NCBI RefSeq assembly: GCF_018882325.1
Contig: NZ_JACVOQ010000003.1
Location: forward strand, 186,001 to 250,000
Origin: Polynucleobacter sp. 78F-HAINBA
GTDB lineage: Bacteria > Pseudomonadota > Gammaproteobacteria > Burkholderiales > Burkholderiaceae
Length of the DNA stretch: 64,000 nucleotides
Direction of reading: 5' to 3'
The position numbers and the translations under genes were made by a program. Positions 32,454-42,111 of the stretch are shown piece by piece; the first letter of the stretch is position 1; each line of letters begins with the position of its first letter. Under the pieces are notes generated by a model. The model did no database searches and was not told where the DNA came from. It saw only the letters and a program-made list of their open reading frames with translations.

Positions 32454-33080
32454 TCAAGAGCCCAAGGATTTCTTCTTCGTGCTGCTCATGCGTACTTTAC
32501 GTTTCTTAATTGGAGCGGGCGCTGCAACAGCCTTGCGGTAGCCAGGCGATGACCAACCAATCTTTGACTCAGCAGCATCAGCGCGCAGAACACGTTTCTT
32601 CGGAGTGGCGCTTTTTGCAGCAGCAACTCTTTCAAAAGGCGACTTGCTGGCTGCAGAGCGTCGATCTGATCTCTCGGAGGTGCTAGTACGAACACCGGCT
32701 TTTGCGACAACACGATTCGGTTGACGCTTAGTGCGAGGTGCTTGCAATGATTTCTTGGTTTGCTTGCTAGATCTTCCTAAATTGGAGAGGGCCGCATCAA
32801 CAATATCAATCGGCTTCCAAAGTACGAGCAATTTTCCGATGTGTTGAACTGGAGCTGCGCCAAGTTTGTCGCAAAGCTCTTCATAGATGGCAACGCGTGC
32901 ATCACGGTCATCACCAAAGACGCGAACTTTAATCAGGCCGTGATGAGAAATCGCTAACTTAGCCTCTTTAACGACCGCAGGGGTCAGGCCATCGCCACCA
33001 ATCATGACGACTGGACTCAGTCCATGGGCGTCAGCTTTAAGGGATTTACGTTGTGCAGGAGTAATAGTAAGTGCAGTCAT
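32454..33080 (-). CDS. yhbY: YhbY-type RNA-binding protein with long basic tail
   Basis: A 208-residue protein. Residues 4-95 form a CRS1-YhbY (CRM) domain with VVMIGGDGLTPAVVKEAK and HGLIKVRVFGDDRD, associated with ribosome assembly. E. coli YhbY is only about 97 residues. Here about 110 extra residues follow, very rich in Lys, Arg, Ser and Ala and probably disordered, which could strengthen RNA binding. It is divergent from rlmE, as in the greA-yhbY-rlmE-ftsH block of many proteobacteria. Confidence 0.88.
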   Translation of the reverse strand: MTALTITPAQRKSLKADAHGLSPVVMIGGDGLTPAVVKEAKLAISHHGLIKVRVFGDDRDARVAIYEELCDKLGAAPVQHIGKLLVLWKPIDIVDAALSNLGRSSKQTKKSLQAPRTKRQPNRVVAKAGVRTSTSERSDRRSAASKSPFERVAAAKSATPKKRVLRADAAESKIGWSSPGYRKAVAAPAPIKKRKVRMSSTKKKSLGS

Positions 33081-33194
33081 GGCCTCGATGATAGAGCATT
33101 AGGGCTTGTAAAACAGGGCTTTCGGCCTCATATAGGCTTATATCAAGATGTTTTACGTCGATTCCTTTTGCCTTGTAGGGCATAAACAAGGAAA

Positions 33195-33215
33195 ATGGAC
33201 GCCGAAAGTGGGTAA
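33195..33215 (+). promoter_or_regulatory. Six-codon leader ORF ahead of rlmE
   Basis: ATG 33195 with an AAGGA-type ribosome site about 4 bases upstream opens a tiny frame (MDAESG) that stops at 33213-33215, 3 bases before the GTG of rlmE and in the same phase. The rlmE GTG itself has only a weak site, so re-initiation after this leader is possible. Speculative. Confidence 0.25.
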
Positions 33216-33218
33216 GTT

Positions 33219-33893
33219 GTGGCAAAGAATAAATTTAATAAAAGTTGGTTGCAGGATCACCTCAATGATCCGTACGTGAAGATGGCTCAAAAAGAGGGCT
33301 ATCGCGCACGGGCCGTCTATAAGCTGAGCGAGATAGACGAGCAAGACCGACTCATCAAAGCAGGTATGACTATTGTGGATCTCGGGAGTGCTCCTGGGAG
33401 CTGGTCTCAGTACGCCCGTAATCGCCTGACGGAGCTTGGTAAAAACAATCCCAATATTGAATCTGGCAAGCCAGATGGAACCATTATTGCGATCGATATT
33501 CTGCCGATGGAGGATATTGCAGACGTTTCCTTTATTCAGGGAGACTTCCGTGAGGATGAGGGTTTAAAGGCTCTAGAGGCGCTTTTACCGGCCGATGCGG
33601 ACGGAAAAGTTGATCTAGTGATGTCGGATATGGCCCCCAATCTATCTGGGGTAGGCGTTGCAGATGCAGCTCGCATGGCTTTTTTGGCTGAGATTGCCTT
33701 GGATTTCTCGGTTCAACACCTCAAGCCTGAGGGTGCCTTATTAATTAAGTGTTTTAACGGTAGTGGCTATAGCCAAATCGTGGAATCCTTTAAAAAGGTC
33801 TTTAAAACAGTAGCCTCCAGAAAGCCAAAAGCGTCCAGAGCGAAGTCCTCGGAAATCTTTTTGCTTGGCCGAGACCTCAAACCACCTAAATAA
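33219..33893 (+). CDS. rlmE: 23S rRNA 2'-O-methyltransferase RlmE (FtsJ/RrmJ)
   Basis: A 224-residue methyltransferase that modifies U2552 of 23S rRNA late in 50S assembly. SAM-binding motif is [12 protein letters not shown] near residue 51. The K-D-K-E catalytic set is in the N-terminal [19 protein letters not shown] region, [23 protein letters not shown] and the C-terminal [12 protein letters not shown] start. It is part of the conserved rlmE-ftsH pair. Confidence 0.93.
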   Translation: MAKNKFNKSWLQDHLNDPYVKMAQKEGYRARAVYKLSEIDEQDRLIKAGMTIVDLGSAPGSWSQYARNRLTELGKNNPNIESGKPDGTIIAIDILPMEDIADVSFIQGDFREDEGLKALEALLPADADGKVDLVMSDMAPNLSGVGVADAARMAFLAEIALDFSVQHLKPEGALLIKCFNGSGYSQIVESFKKVFKTVASRKPKASRAKSSEIFLLGRDLKPPK

Positions 33894-33913
33894 CCCCCTA
33901 AAAGAAGGGGTTT
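33892..33913 (+). terminator. Weak hairpin after rlmE
   Basis: AACCCC (33892-33897) pairs with GGGGTT (33907-33912), with its left arm overlapping the rlmE stop codon and only a short T run after it. It may attenuate read-through into ftsH. Confidence 0.5.
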
Positions 33914-33993
33914 ATTAAATAAATTGGCTCTCAGCCCTTGAAAAAGGCTGGTAGTAGAATCAAATACTTAGGTATAGCAATCCGCTTTAACTC

Positions 33994-34007
33994 CCGGATT
34001 AATCCGG
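33994..34007. repeat. 14-bp perfect palindrome in the ftsH leader
   Basis: CCGGATTAATCCGG is a perfect 14-base palindrome placed 13 bases ahead of the ftsH TTG and immediately before its AAAGG ribosome site. It could be an operator half-turn site or a small RNA stem. No function is proven. Confidence 0.4.
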
Positions 34008-34020
34008 CAAAGGTCTCCTT

Positions 34021-35898
34021 TTGAATAGCAATATGTTGCAGAAAATCGGTGTGTGGCTCATTGTGGGTCTAGTGCTGTTCACTGTTTTTAAACAGTTTGA
34101 CAAGCCTAAAGATCAGAATCAGGTCACGTATTCTCAATTCATGGACGATGCCAAGGCTGGCAAAGTCAAACGAGTTGATGTGCAAGGTCGCACACTGCAA
34201 GTCACTCCAAACGACGGCAACAAATACTCCATCATCTCCCCAGGAGACATTTGGATGGTTGGCGATCTGATGAAGTATGGAGTCCAAGTTACCGGTAAGG
34301 CAGATGACGAACCCAATATGTTAGTTTCTGCTTTGTACTACCTCGGACCGACTTTATTGATTATTGGTTTTTGGTTCTTCATGATGCGTCAGATGCAAGG
34401 CGGCGGTAAGGGCGGAGCATTCTCTTTCGGCAAATCCAAAGCGCGTTTGATTGATGAGAACAGCAATACAGTTACCTTTGCTGATGTCGCTGGTTGCGAT
34501 GAAGCCAAAGAAGAAGTCTTCGAGATTGTTGACTTCCTTAAAGATCCGCAAAAGTTTCAAAAGCTTGGTGGCCGCATTCCGCATGGCGTATTACTAGTAG
34601 GCCCTCCGGGAACTGGTAAGACCTTGCTGGCTCGTGCGATTGCGGGTGAGGCAAAAGTTCCATTCTTCTCCATCTCAGGTTCAGACTTCGTAGAGATGTT
34701 TGTTGGTGTTGGCGCATCACGCGTGCGCGACATGTTTGAAAACGCCAAGAAAAATTCTCCTTGCATCATCTTTATTGACGAGATCGATGCGGTTGGTCGT
34801 CATCGTGGCGCCGGTATGGGTGGTGGTAATGATGAACGTGAGCAAACTCTCAACCAAATGCTGGTGGAGATGGATGGTTTTGAAAGTAATAGCGGTGTAA
34901 TCGTTGTTGCTGCAACCAACCGTTCTGATGTATTGGATCGTGCCTTATTGCGTCCTGGTCGTTTTGACCGTCAAGTGCATGTTGGCTTGCCAGACATTCG
35001 TGGTCGTGAGCAAATTCTTCAAGTGCATATGCGCAAAGTTCCGATTGATCCAGATGTGGACGCAGCAGTATTGGCGCGCGGCACACCTGGTTTCTCAGGT
35101 GCGGATTTGGCGAACTTGGTAAATGAGTCAGCATTGTTTGCAGCGCGTCGTAATAAGCGTGCAGTAGATATGAAAGACTTTGAAGATGCCAAAGACAAGA
35201 TCTATATGGGTCCTGAGCGTAAGTCTGCAGTGATGCGTGAAGAAGAGCGTCGTAATACGGCGTATCACGAGTCTGGTCACGCAGTGGTTGCGAAGGTGTT
35301 GCCTAAAGCGGATCCAGTGCACAAGGTCACCATCATGCCGCGCGGTATGGCGCTTGGTGTGACTTGGCAGCTTCCTGAGTTCGATCGTGTGAACTTATAC
35401 AAAGATCGCATGATGGAAGAGTTGGCGATTTTGTTTGGTGGTCGTGCTGCTGAAGAAGTGTTCTTGCATTCCATGAGTACAGGCGCATCGAATGACTTTG
35501 AACGTGCTACCAAAATGGCGCGCGACATGGTGACGCGTTACGGTATGAGTGATAGCTTAGGTACGATGGTCTACGTCGACACTGAATCTGAAAGCATGTT
35601 CGGTCGCACTAGCTCAAAGACAGTTTCTGAGTTGACTCAACAAAAGGTGGATGCGGAGATTCGTGCATTGGTCGATAGTCAATACGCATTGGCAAGATCT
35701 ATTCTCGAGCAAAACCGTGACAAGGTTGAAGCGATGGTTGCTGCTTTGCTTGAATGGGAAACCATTGATGCTGAGCAGATTACCGACATCATGGAAGGTC
35801 GTCCACCACGTGCTCCAAAGCCACCTCCAGCAACCCAGTTTGGTAATTCTGCTGGTACGCCAGGTCCTGCTGCGGGCGCTGCTCCAGCGACTGCTTAA
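34021..35898 (+). CDS. ftsH: ATP-dependent zinc metalloprotease FtsH
   Basis: A 625-residue inner-membrane AAA protease. There are two N-terminal membrane helices (about residues 8-24 and 104-123) around a small periplasmic domain. The AAA domain has Walker A GPPGTGKT near residue 200 and the second region of homology. The zinc site is HESGH at residues 416-420. It degrades unfolded membrane proteins and regulators. TTG 34021 has an AAAGG site 7 bases upstream, and the start MNSNM parallels homologues. The C-terminal 25 residues are Pro/Ala rich. Confidence 0.96.
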   Translation: MNSNMLQKIGVWLIVGLVLFTVFKQFDKPKDQNQVTYSQFMDDAKAGKVKRVDVQGRTLQVTPNDGNKYSIISPGDIWMVGDLMKYGVQVTGKADDEPNMLVSALYYLGPTLLIIGFWFFMMRQMQGGGKGGAFSFGKSKARLIDENSNTVTFADVAGCDEAKEEVFEIVDFLKDPQKFQKLGGRIPHGVLLVGPPGTGKTLLARAIAGEAKVPFFSISGSDFVEMFVGVGASRVRDMFENAKKNSPCIIFIDEIDAVGRHRGAGMGGGNDEREQTLNQMLVEMDGFESNSGVIVVAATNRSDVLDRALLRPGRFDRQVHVGLPDIRGREQILQVHMRKVPIDPDVDAAVLARGTPGFSGADLANLVNESALFAARRNKRAVDMKDFEDAKDKIYMGPERKSAVMREEERRNTAYHESGHAVVAKVLPKADPVHKVTIMPRGMALGVTWQLPEFDRVNLYKDRMMEELAILFGGRAAEEVFLHSMSTGASNDFERATKMARDMVTRYGMSDSLGTMVYVDTESESMFGRTSSKTVSELTQQKVDAEIRALVDSQYALARSILEQNRDKVEAMVAALLEWETIDAEQITDIMEGRPPRAPKPPPATQFGNSAGTPGPAAGAAPATA

Positions 35899-35923
35899 TT
35901 AGCTTTAAGCTGATAGCAAGGTG

Positions 35924-36793
35924 ATGAAGCAAACTCTGCCCGCAACATGGCGTTGCGGGCGTTTTCTTTTTGACTTTAGTAAACGTCAGCGCCCATTAGT
36001 GATGGGTATTCTGAATGCCACACCAGATTCATTTTCGGATGGTGGCAAATTCAGAACCCCAAGTGATGCCATTGCTCAAGCAGAGCGCATGATTGCCAAC
36101 GGCGCAGACATGATTGATATCGGTGGTGAATCTACTCGCCCCGGTGCTGAACCAGTTTCCCTCCAAGAAGAATTAGATCGTGTCTTACCGGTCATTGAGT
36201 CTCTAAAAGATTGTGGTGTAGCACTATCAATCGACACCTATAAAGCCGAGACTATGCGCCAAGCACTCAAGGCTGGAGTGGATTGCGTAAACGACATTTG
36301 GGCATTGCGACAAGAGGGGGCAGTAGAGGCGGTCATTGAGTGCGATAAAAGCAATTTAGATAAACAGTGCGGCATTGTTTTAATGCACATGCAACGTGAT
36401 CCACAAACCATGCAATTTGATCCCGAGTATCAAGATGTCATCACAGAGGTAAAAGCGTTTCTACAGGAGCGCGCCACCTTGCTGGAAGATCAAGGCATTG
36501 CTAAAAATAGAATCGCTATTGATCCTGGATTTGGATTTGGTAAAAGTCTTGAGCACAACCTTAAGATGCTGGCTGATTTTGATCAATTCTCGCAACTAGG
36601 CTATCCGGTATTAGCAGGAATTTCTCGTAAATCGATGTTGGGCAAGTTAACGGGTCGTGATACCAATGACCGAGTAGCGCCAAGCATTGCTGCTGCAATT
36701 CTGGCTGCTGATCGAGGTGCCCGCATCATCCGTGTCCATGATGTTCAGGAGACGGTTGACTCCTTAAAGCTCTGGGAAGCGGTCCAGAAATAA
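35924..36793 (+). CDS. folP: Dihydropteroate synthase
   Basis: A protein of about 289 residues in folate synthesis, condensing p-aminobenzoate with dihydropterin pyrophosphate; it is the sulfonamide target. Signatures: MGILNATPDSFSDGG near residue 28, IDIGGESTRPGAEP near residue 65, IDPGFGFGK and the final binding loop GISRKSMLG. ATG 35924 is used; an in-frame GTG lies directly before it. It sits between ftsH and glmM as in many proteobacteria. Confidence 0.95.
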   Translation: MKQTLPATWRCGRFLFDFSKRQRPLVMGILNATPDSFSDGGKFRTPSDAIAQAERMIANGADMIDIGGESTRPGAEPVSLQEELDRVLPVIESLKDCGVALSIDTYKAETMRQALKAGVDCVNDIWALRQEGAVEAVIECDKSNLDKQCGIVLMHMQRDPQTMQFDPEYQDVITEVKAFLQERATLLEDQGIAKNRIAIDPGFGFGKSLEHNLKMLADFDQFSQLGYPVLAGISRKSMLGKLTGRDTNDRVAPSIAAAILAADRGARIIRVHDVQETVDSLKLWEAVQK

Positions 36794-36833
36794 CTTGGTT
36801 GGTTAAATACCCACAAGTTTTATAATCAAGCCT

Positions 36834-38177
36834 ATGAAAAAACAATACTTTGGTACTGATGGCATCCGCGGTGAAGTAGGGCAATTTCCGATTGTTCCGG
36901 AGTTCATCACTCGCCTCGGCTATGCTGCCGGAAAAGTACTGAGTAGCCAGGCAAAGCCCGGTGAGCGTTGCAAGATTTTGATTGGTAAAGACACCCGTGT
37001 TTCCGGTTATTTATTGGAAGCCGCTTTAGAGGCTGGCTTTGCCGCTGCTGGTGTAGATGTGATGTTGTGTGGCCCTATGCCAACCCCTGGCGTTGCCTAC
37101 CTCACTAAGGCATTACGCTTATCTGCAGGAGTGGTGATTTCAGCATCACACAACGCCTATCAAGATAACGGTATTAAATTCTTCTCTGCTGAAGGCGGTA
37201 AGTTGACCGATGAGTTTGAATTAGCGATTGAGGCTGAGCTTGCAAAACCGATGGGCTGCGTAAGCTCAAAGGAGCTGGGTAAAGCATTTCGTTTAGATGA
37301 TGCTGCTGGTCGTTATATTGAATTCTGTAAATCCACCTTTCCAGGCGAGCTCAATCTCAAAGGCATGAAGTTGGTGGTGGACTGTGCACATGGCGCTGCG
37401 TACCATACTGCTCCTCACGTCTTTCATGAACTTGGCGCAGAAGTAATTTCTATTGGTGTTCAACCCGATGGCCGCAACATTAATGATGGCTTTGGTGCGA
37501 CATCCCCTGAAGCATTAATTGCGAAAGTTAAAGAAACTAAGGCAGATCTTGGTATTGCCTTAGATGGTGATGCTGATCGCTTACAAATGGTTGACGCCTC
37601 CGGCAGATTATTTAATGGTGATGAACTGCTATACGTACTTGCAAAAGATCGCATCGAGCGGGGTCAAGCAATGGGTGGGGTAGTTGGCACTTTGATGACC
37701 AACCTTGCTGTAGAAAACGCTATCAAAGGTTTGGGTATCGGATTTGAGCGCGCCAATGTAGGCGATCGCTATGTCTTGGAGTTGCTCAAACAAAAAGGCT
37801 GGATTATTGGTGGCGAAGGCTCAGGCCATCTGCTGTGCTTAGATCAACATTCAACTGGTGACGGCACTATTGCCGCATTACAAGTTCTAGCCGCCATGAG
37901 TCAGGCCAAGAAGAGCTTGGCGCAATTGCTAGATTCCGTAAAAATCTTCCCCCAAGTACTTCTCAATATTAAATTTAAGGCTGGCTACGACTGGAAGGTT
38001 GATAACGCCCTCAAATCCAAGATTAATCAGGTTGAGAGTGATCTTAAAGGCACGGGTAGGGTACTTATTCGCGCCTCAGGCACAGAGCCCGTCCTGCGGG
38101 TCATGGTTGAGGCTCAGGATGGCGATGTAGCCATGAGCTCGGCTAAGAGCATTGCGGATTTAGTTCCAACCATATAA
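36834..38177 (+). CDS. glmM: Phosphoglucosamine mutase
   Basis: A 447-residue alpha-phosphohexomutase converting glucosamine 6-phosphate to glucosamine 1-phosphate for peptidoglycan and lipopolysaccharide precursors. The phosphoserine loop SASHN has Ser105, the metal loop is DGDADRLQM and the C-terminal phosphate-binding loop is [12 protein letters not shown]. The start GTDGIRG motif is present. It closes the ftsH-folP-glmM block and precedes the pst promoter. Confidence 0.96.
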   Translation: MKKQYFGTDGIRGEVGQFPIVPEFITRLGYAAGKVLSSQAKPGERCKILIGKDTRVSGYLLEAALEAGFAAAGVDVMLCGPMPTPGVAYLTKALRLSAGVVISASHNAYQDNGIKFFSAEGGKLTDEFELAIEAELAKPMGCVSSKELGKAFRLDDAAGRYIEFCKSTFPGELNLKGMKLVVDCAHGAAYHTAPHVFHELGAEVISIGVQPDGRNINDGFGATSPEALIAKVKETKADLGIALDGDADRLQMVDASGRLFNGDELLYVLAKDRIERGQAMGGVVGTLMTNLAVENAIKGLGIGFERANVGDRYVLELLKQKGWIIGGEGSGHLLCLDQHSTGDGTIAALQVLAAMSQAKKSLAQLLDSVKIFPQVLLNIKFKAGYDWKVDNALKSKINQVESDLKGTGRVLIRASGTEPVLRVMVEAQDGDVAMSSAKSIADLVPTI

Positions 38178-38202
38178 CCCCTTGATTTAATTAGGATTAG
38201 TT

Positions 38203-38226
38203 CTTTTATGACAACTGTCATAAAAG
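38203..38226. repeat. Perfect inverted repeat embedded in the pstS Pho box region
   Basis: CTTTTATGACA (38203-38213) and TGTCATAAAAG (38216-38226) are exact reverse complements separated by AC. The right arm is also the first half of the Pho box, so a PhoB repeat unit is present in both orientations. Confidence 0.7.
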
Positions 38227-38233
38227 GGTCACA
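38215..38233 (+). promoter_or_regulatory. Pho box of pstS
   Basis: CTGTCATAAAAGGGTCACA matches the PhoB consensus (two 11-bp repeats, CTGTCATAAAA-type) with a perfect first half and GTCAC in the second. A weak -10 element (TATCGT, 38243-38248) lies at the spacing usual for PhoB-activated promoters. PhoB and PhoR are encoded in the same locus. Confidence 0.82.
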
Positions 38234-38243
38234 CTCAAATCGT

Positions 38244-38288
38244 ATCGTTCCTCTATCGCAATGTTGCGTTATTTATCTGAGGAACGAT
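38244..38288 (+). repeat. Inverted repeat covering the pstS ribosome-binding site
   Basis: ATCGTTCCTC (38244-38253) is the exact complement of GAGGAACGAT (38279-38288), which contains the pstS Shine-Dalgarno sequence. A nested stem CGCAA/TTGCG (38257-38261, 38264-38268) lies inside. If transcribed whole it would mask the ribosome site. The predicted start of transcription near 38254 may exclude most of the left arm. Confidence 0.5.
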
Positions 38289-38292
38289 CCAC

Positions 38293-39315
38293 ATGAAATC
38301 ATTTTTGAAAAAAGCGTTAGTTGTTAGCGCGATTTCAATTGCCCCAGTTGCATTTGCAGCGGACATGACCGGCGCTGGCGCAACATTCCCATACCCAATT
38401 TATGCAAAGTGGGCTGAAGCTTACAAATCCAAGACTGGCTCCAATATGAACTATCAGTCTATTGGTTCTTCAGGTGGCATCAAGCAAATTAAAGCAAAAA
38501 CTGTGGATTTCGGCGCAAGCGACAATCCAGTTAAATTTGAAGATTTAGAAAAAGATGGCTTGGTTCAGTTCCCGGCAATTATTGGCGGTGTGGTTCCAGT
38601 TATTAACGTTGAAGGTGTGAAGCCTTACGAGCTCAAGCTATCTCCAGACACTTTGTCTGATATTTTTCAGGGCGCTATTACCAACTGGAATGACAGACGT
38701 ATTGTGTTGAACAACCCAGGTATGAAGATGCCTGACTTGCCAATTACTGTAGTGCATCGTGCAGATGGCTCTGGAACTACTGCAATTTTTACAAACTACT
38801 TAGCCAAAGTTAGTCAGAACTGGAAAGATGCAGTTGGCGAAGGTGCTGCTGTTAAGTGGCCAGCAACCTCATCTGTAGGTGGTAAGGGTAATGAAGGTGT
38901 TGCAGCTAACGTTTCTCGCGTTAAAGGCGCAATTGGCTATGTTGAGTATGCCTACGCCAAGAAAAACAAAATGACTAGCGTTTCCTTAAAGAATAAAGAT
39001 GGTCAATTTGTTCAGCCTGATGATCTTACTTTTGCAGCAGCAGCAGCTGGCACAGACTGGTCTAAGATTCCTGGTATGGGTACATTCATTACCAATGCTT
39101 CTGGCGCGAAATCATGGCCAATCACTGGCGCATCTTTTATCTTGATCTACAAGAATCCAGAGAACAAAGCAAATGCTGCTGAAGTAATTAAGTTCTTTGA
39201 CTTTGCATTTAAAGATGGCAAGAAGATGGCTGAAGAGTTGGATTACGTTCCAATGCCTGATGTAACTACTGATTTCATTCGCAAGAATGTATTCTCAAAA
39301 GTAGTTACTAAGTAA
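38293..39315 (+). CDS. pstS: Periplasmic phosphate-binding protein
   Basis: A 340-residue binding protein of the high-affinity phosphate importer. Signal peptide of about 22 residues ending AFA-AD. The mature start MTGAGATFPYPIY, SIGSSGGIKQI and the phosphate loop HRADGSGTTAIFTNYL are typical of PstS. It is first in the pst operon, under a Pho box, and separated from pstC by a hairpin that probably makes pstS mRNA the most abundant part. Confidence 0.95.
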   Translation: MKSFLKKALVVSAISIAPVAFAADMTGAGATFPYPIYAKWAEAYKSKTGSNMNYQSIGSSGGIKQIKAKTVDFGASDNPVKFEDLEKDGLVQFPAIIGGVVPVINVEGVKPYELKLSPDTLSDIFQGAITNWNDRRIVLNNPGMKMPDLPITVVHRADGSGTTAIFTNYLAKVSQNWKDAVGEGAAVKWPATSSVGGKGNEGVAANVSRVKGAIGYVEYAYAKKNKMTSVSLKNKDGQFVQPDDLTFAAAAAGTDWSKIPGMGTFITNASGAKSWPITGASFILIYKNPENKANAAEVIKFFDFAFKDGKKMAEELDYVPMPDVTTDFIRKNVFSKVVTK

Positions 39316-39349
39316 GGTTTGGGACTACTGTCTATTTGTCTCTCATATG

Positions 39350-39385
39350 ACAGCTCCACCGAGGGTGGGGCTGTTTCAATTTTTA
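39350..39385 (+). terminator. Intercistronic hairpin between pstS and pstC
   Basis: ACAGCTCCACC (39350-39360) and GGTGGGGCTGT (39364-39374) form an 11-pair stem with one G-U pair and a 3-base loop, followed by TTTCAATTTTT. It likely works as a partial terminator or mRNA 3' stabiliser that lets pstS exceed pstCAB. Confidence 0.8.
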
Positions 39386-39398
39386 AATAAGCTCAATC

Positions 39399-40388
39399 AT
39401 GATTGAATCAACTCAGTCGCACTCAGCGCCCACGCCTCAAGCTCTTCGGATTGCTAAGTTGCAACGTATTCAAGATTTTTTATTTCACGGAATTACACAA
39501 TTTTTTGCTCTATCAGTGCTGATTGCGCTGGTTGGCATCATTATTTCGCTAATTATTAATGCTTGGCCCGCCCTTGATAAATTTGGAATCGGGTTTTTCT
39601 TTACTAAAGAGTGGGACATTGTTAATGGTGAGTTTGGTGGCCTAATCGCCATTTACGGCACATTGGTGACCTCCTTGATTGCGCTACTCATTGCCGTGCC
39701 ATTAAGCTTTGGTATTGCGGTGTTTTTAACTGAGTTATGTCCCGGTCCATTACGTAGACCTTTGGGTACCGCTGTTGAATTGCTTGCAGCTGTTCCTTCT
39801 ATCATTTATGGAATGTTTGGTTTATTTATATTCGCACCACTTTTTGGTGAGTATATTCAGCCAGCCTTAGCAGCAACGCTGGGTCAAATTCCGGGTTTAG
39901 GAATTTTGTTCTCTGGTGCTTTTAATGGCATTGGTATTTTATGTGCAGGCCTCATCTTGGCCATGATGATTCTTCCCTTCATCGCCTCAGTCATGCGCGA
40001 TGTATTTGAAATTGTTCCACCTGTTCTTAAAGAGTCGGCATACGGTATCGGCTGCACTACTTGGGAAGTGGTAAAAAATATCGTTCTTCCTTATACCAAG
40101 GCTGGTGTGATTGGTGGCGTCATGCTTGGATTGGGTAGGGCGCTTGGTGAAACTATGGCTGTCACCTTTGTGATTGGCAATGCACACCGTCTTTCTGCAT
40201 CCCTTTTCGCTCCGGGCAACTCAATTGCCTCCACATTGGCTAATGAGTTTGGTGAGGCTGAGCTTGGACCACATTACTCTTCTTTATTTGCGCTTGGTCT
40301 TGCGCTATTCATGATTACATTCGTAGTTTTAGCCATTGCTAAGTGGATGTTGATGAATATGGAGAAAAAGCAAGGACTTAAAACATGA
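39399..40388 (+). CDS. pstC: Phosphate ABC transporter permease PstC
   Basis: A 329-residue inner-membrane permease with about six helices. It has the segment [17 protein letters not shown] and the EAA loop in [22 protein letters not shown]. The first 35 residues are hydrophilic. Its end overlaps the pstA start by 4 bases (ATGA). Confidence 0.94.
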   Translation: MIESTQSHSAPTPQALRIAKLQRIQDFLFHGITQFFALSVLIALVGIIISLIINAWPALDKFGIGFFFTKEWDIVNGEFGGLIAIYGTLVTSLIALLIAVPLSFGIAVFLTELCPGPLRRPLGTAVELLAAVPSIIYGMFGLFIFAPLFGEYIQPALAATLGQIPGLGILFSGAFNGIGILCAGLILAMMILPFIASVMRDVFEIVPPVLKESAYGIGCTTWEVVKNIVLPYTKAGVIGGVMLGLGRALGETMAVTFVIGNAHRLSASLFAPGNSIASTLANEFGEAELGPHYSSLFALGLALFMITFVVLAIAKWMLMNMEKKQGLKT

Positions 40389-41251
40389 ACGGCCTATCCA
40401 ATATTAATCCAGCAGTTTTTGCTAAACGTAAGCGCGCCAACAAGATTGGCCTAGTCCTCTCTACTGGGGCTATGGTGCTTGGTATGGTTTTCCTTCTCTG
40501 GATTCTGAGCATCCTATTTATTAAGGGCTTCTCCTCCATTAATATGGACGTATTCCTGCACAGCACTCCTGCGCCGGGATCTGAGGGTGGAGGTCTGGCT
40601 AATGCGATTGTAGGCAGCTTGATGATTGTGGCTAGTTGTACTTTAATTAGTACTCCGATTGGCGTTTTAGCTGGCCTATACCTCTCTGAATATGGTGATA
40701 GAAGTAAGGTTGCGTCCGTAACACGCTTTGTTACAGACATCATGCTCTCAGCACCATCAATTGTTATTGGTTTGTTTGTATATGCAATTGTCGTTGCTCA
40801 GGTCCGTCACTTTTCTGGTTGGGCGGGGACTATCGCCTTGGCCTTAATCGCTATTCCAGTAGTAGTTCGCACAACAGAGAATATGTTGCGTTTAGTTCCG
40901 GGTAGTTTGCGTGAAGCAGCTTATGCATTGGGTACGCCAAAGTGGAAGGTGGCCTTCATGATCACTCTACGTGCCGCCCAAAGTGGTGTGATTACCGGTA
41001 TTTTATTGGCCCTGGCCCGCGTTAGCGGTGAAACTGCACCACTGCTTTTTACGGCGCTAAATAATCAATTCTTTACAACCAATATGAATGCACCGATGGC
41101 TAACTTGCCTGTGGTGATCTTCCAGTTTGCGATGAGTCCCTACGATAACTGGGTAGACCTAGCTTGGGCTGCCGCTTTGCTCATCACATTCACTGTATTG
41201 GGATTAAATATCCTAGCCCGGGTAGTCTTCCGTGAAAAAGTACAAAGCTAA
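40385..41251 (+). CDS. pstA: Phosphate ABC transporter permease PstA
   Basis: A 288-residue permease partner of PstC. Family segments include [31 protein letters not shown] and the EAA loop in [16 protein letters not shown]. About six membrane helices. It overlaps pstC by 4 bases and pstB (long start) by one base. Confidence 0.94.
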   Translation: MNGLSNINPAVFAKRKRANKIGLVLSTGAMVLGMVFLLWILSILFIKGFSSINMDVFLHSTPAPGSEGGGLANAIVGSLMIVASCTLISTPIGVLAGLYLSEYGDRSKVASVTRFVTDIMLSAPSIVIGLFVYAIVVAQVRHFSGWAGTIALALIAIPVVVRTTENMLRLVPGSLREAAYALGTPKWKVAFMITLRAAQSGVITGILLALARVSGETAPLLFTALNNQFFTTNMNAPMANLPVVIFQFAMSPYDNWVDLAWAAALLITFTVLGLNILARVVFREKVQS

Positions 41252-41307
41252 TGGCCAATATGAAAACAATGTTTGACTTAAATACAATCGATAGTCAAGG
41301 AATCAGA

Positions 41308-42099
41308 ATGAACGACAACACTAATATCCAAACCGCTAAAGAAGTAAAAAATGCTATTGAGGTACGCAACCTCAATTTTTTCTACGGAGCCTTCCAGGGT
41401 CTTAAAAATATTAATTTAGATATTGAAGAGGGTAAAGTAACCGCTTTTATTGGCCCATCTGGATGTGGAAAATCTACTCTTCTGAGAACTCTAAATCGCA
41501 TGTATGACCTTTATCCTGGTCAGCGCGCAGAAGGTGAGATAAATTTCTACGGCCAAAATATTTTAGAGTCTGGTCAGGATCTGAACTTATTGCGCTCACG
41601 AATCGGTATGGTTTTCCAGAAGCCAACCCCATTCCCAATGTCTATTTATGAGAACATTGCATTTGGCGTGCGTTTATACGAAAAACTGTCTCGATCTGAG
41701 ATGGATGAGCGCGTTGAATGGGCTCTCAATAAGGCGGCTCTTTGGAATGAAGCAAAAGACAAACTTAATCAAAGTGGACTATCGCTCTCTGGCGGTCAGC
41801 AACAGCGACTGTGTATTGCTCGTGGGGTAGCTGTAAAGCCATCCGTTATTTTGCTTGATGAGCCAACCTCAGCATTGGATCCAATATCTACAGGCAAGAT
41901 TGAGGAGTTGATTAACGAACTTAAGCATGAATATACGATTGCGATCGTTACGCACAACATGCAGCAAGCAGCTCGTGTCTCCGATTACACTGCATATATG
42001 TACTTGGGGAGTTTGATTGAGTATGGCAAGACGGACGAAATCTTTATCAAGCCCAAGCGTAAAGAAACAGAAGATTACATTACCGGCCGTTTTGGTTAA
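41308..42099 (+). CDS. pstB: Phosphate ABC transporter ATPase PstB
   Basis: A 263-residue ATPase in the usual PstB size range when started at ATG 41308, which has AAGGA 6 bases upstream. A longer start at ATG 41251, overlapping the pstA stop, would add 19 residues but has no visible ribosome site. Motifs: GPSGCGKST, the phosphate-type [30 protein letters not shown] and [10 protein letters not shown]. It powers Pi import and takes part in PhoR signalling with PhoU. Confidence 0.94.
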   Translation: MNDNTNIQTAKEVKNAIEVRNLNFFYGAFQGLKNINLDIEEGKVTAFIGPSGCGKSTLLRTLNRMYDLYPGQRAEGEINFYGQNILESGQDLNLLRSRIGMVFQKPTPFPMSIYENIAFGVRLYEKLSRSEMDERVEWALNKAALWNEAKDKLNQSGLSLSGGQQQRLCIARGVAVKPSVILLDEPTSALDPISTGKIEELINELKHEYTIAIVTHNMQQAARVSDYTAYMYLGSLIEYGKTDEIFIKPKRKETEDYITGRFG

Positions 42100-42111
42100 T
42101 TGGAGAAATAA

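Noticed and set aside
33937..33960. Heat-shock-like promoter (CTTGAAA then TAGAAT) before ftsH
   Set aside because: The spacer is 11 bases, too short for sigma70, and the -10 does not fit the heat-shock sigma consensus.
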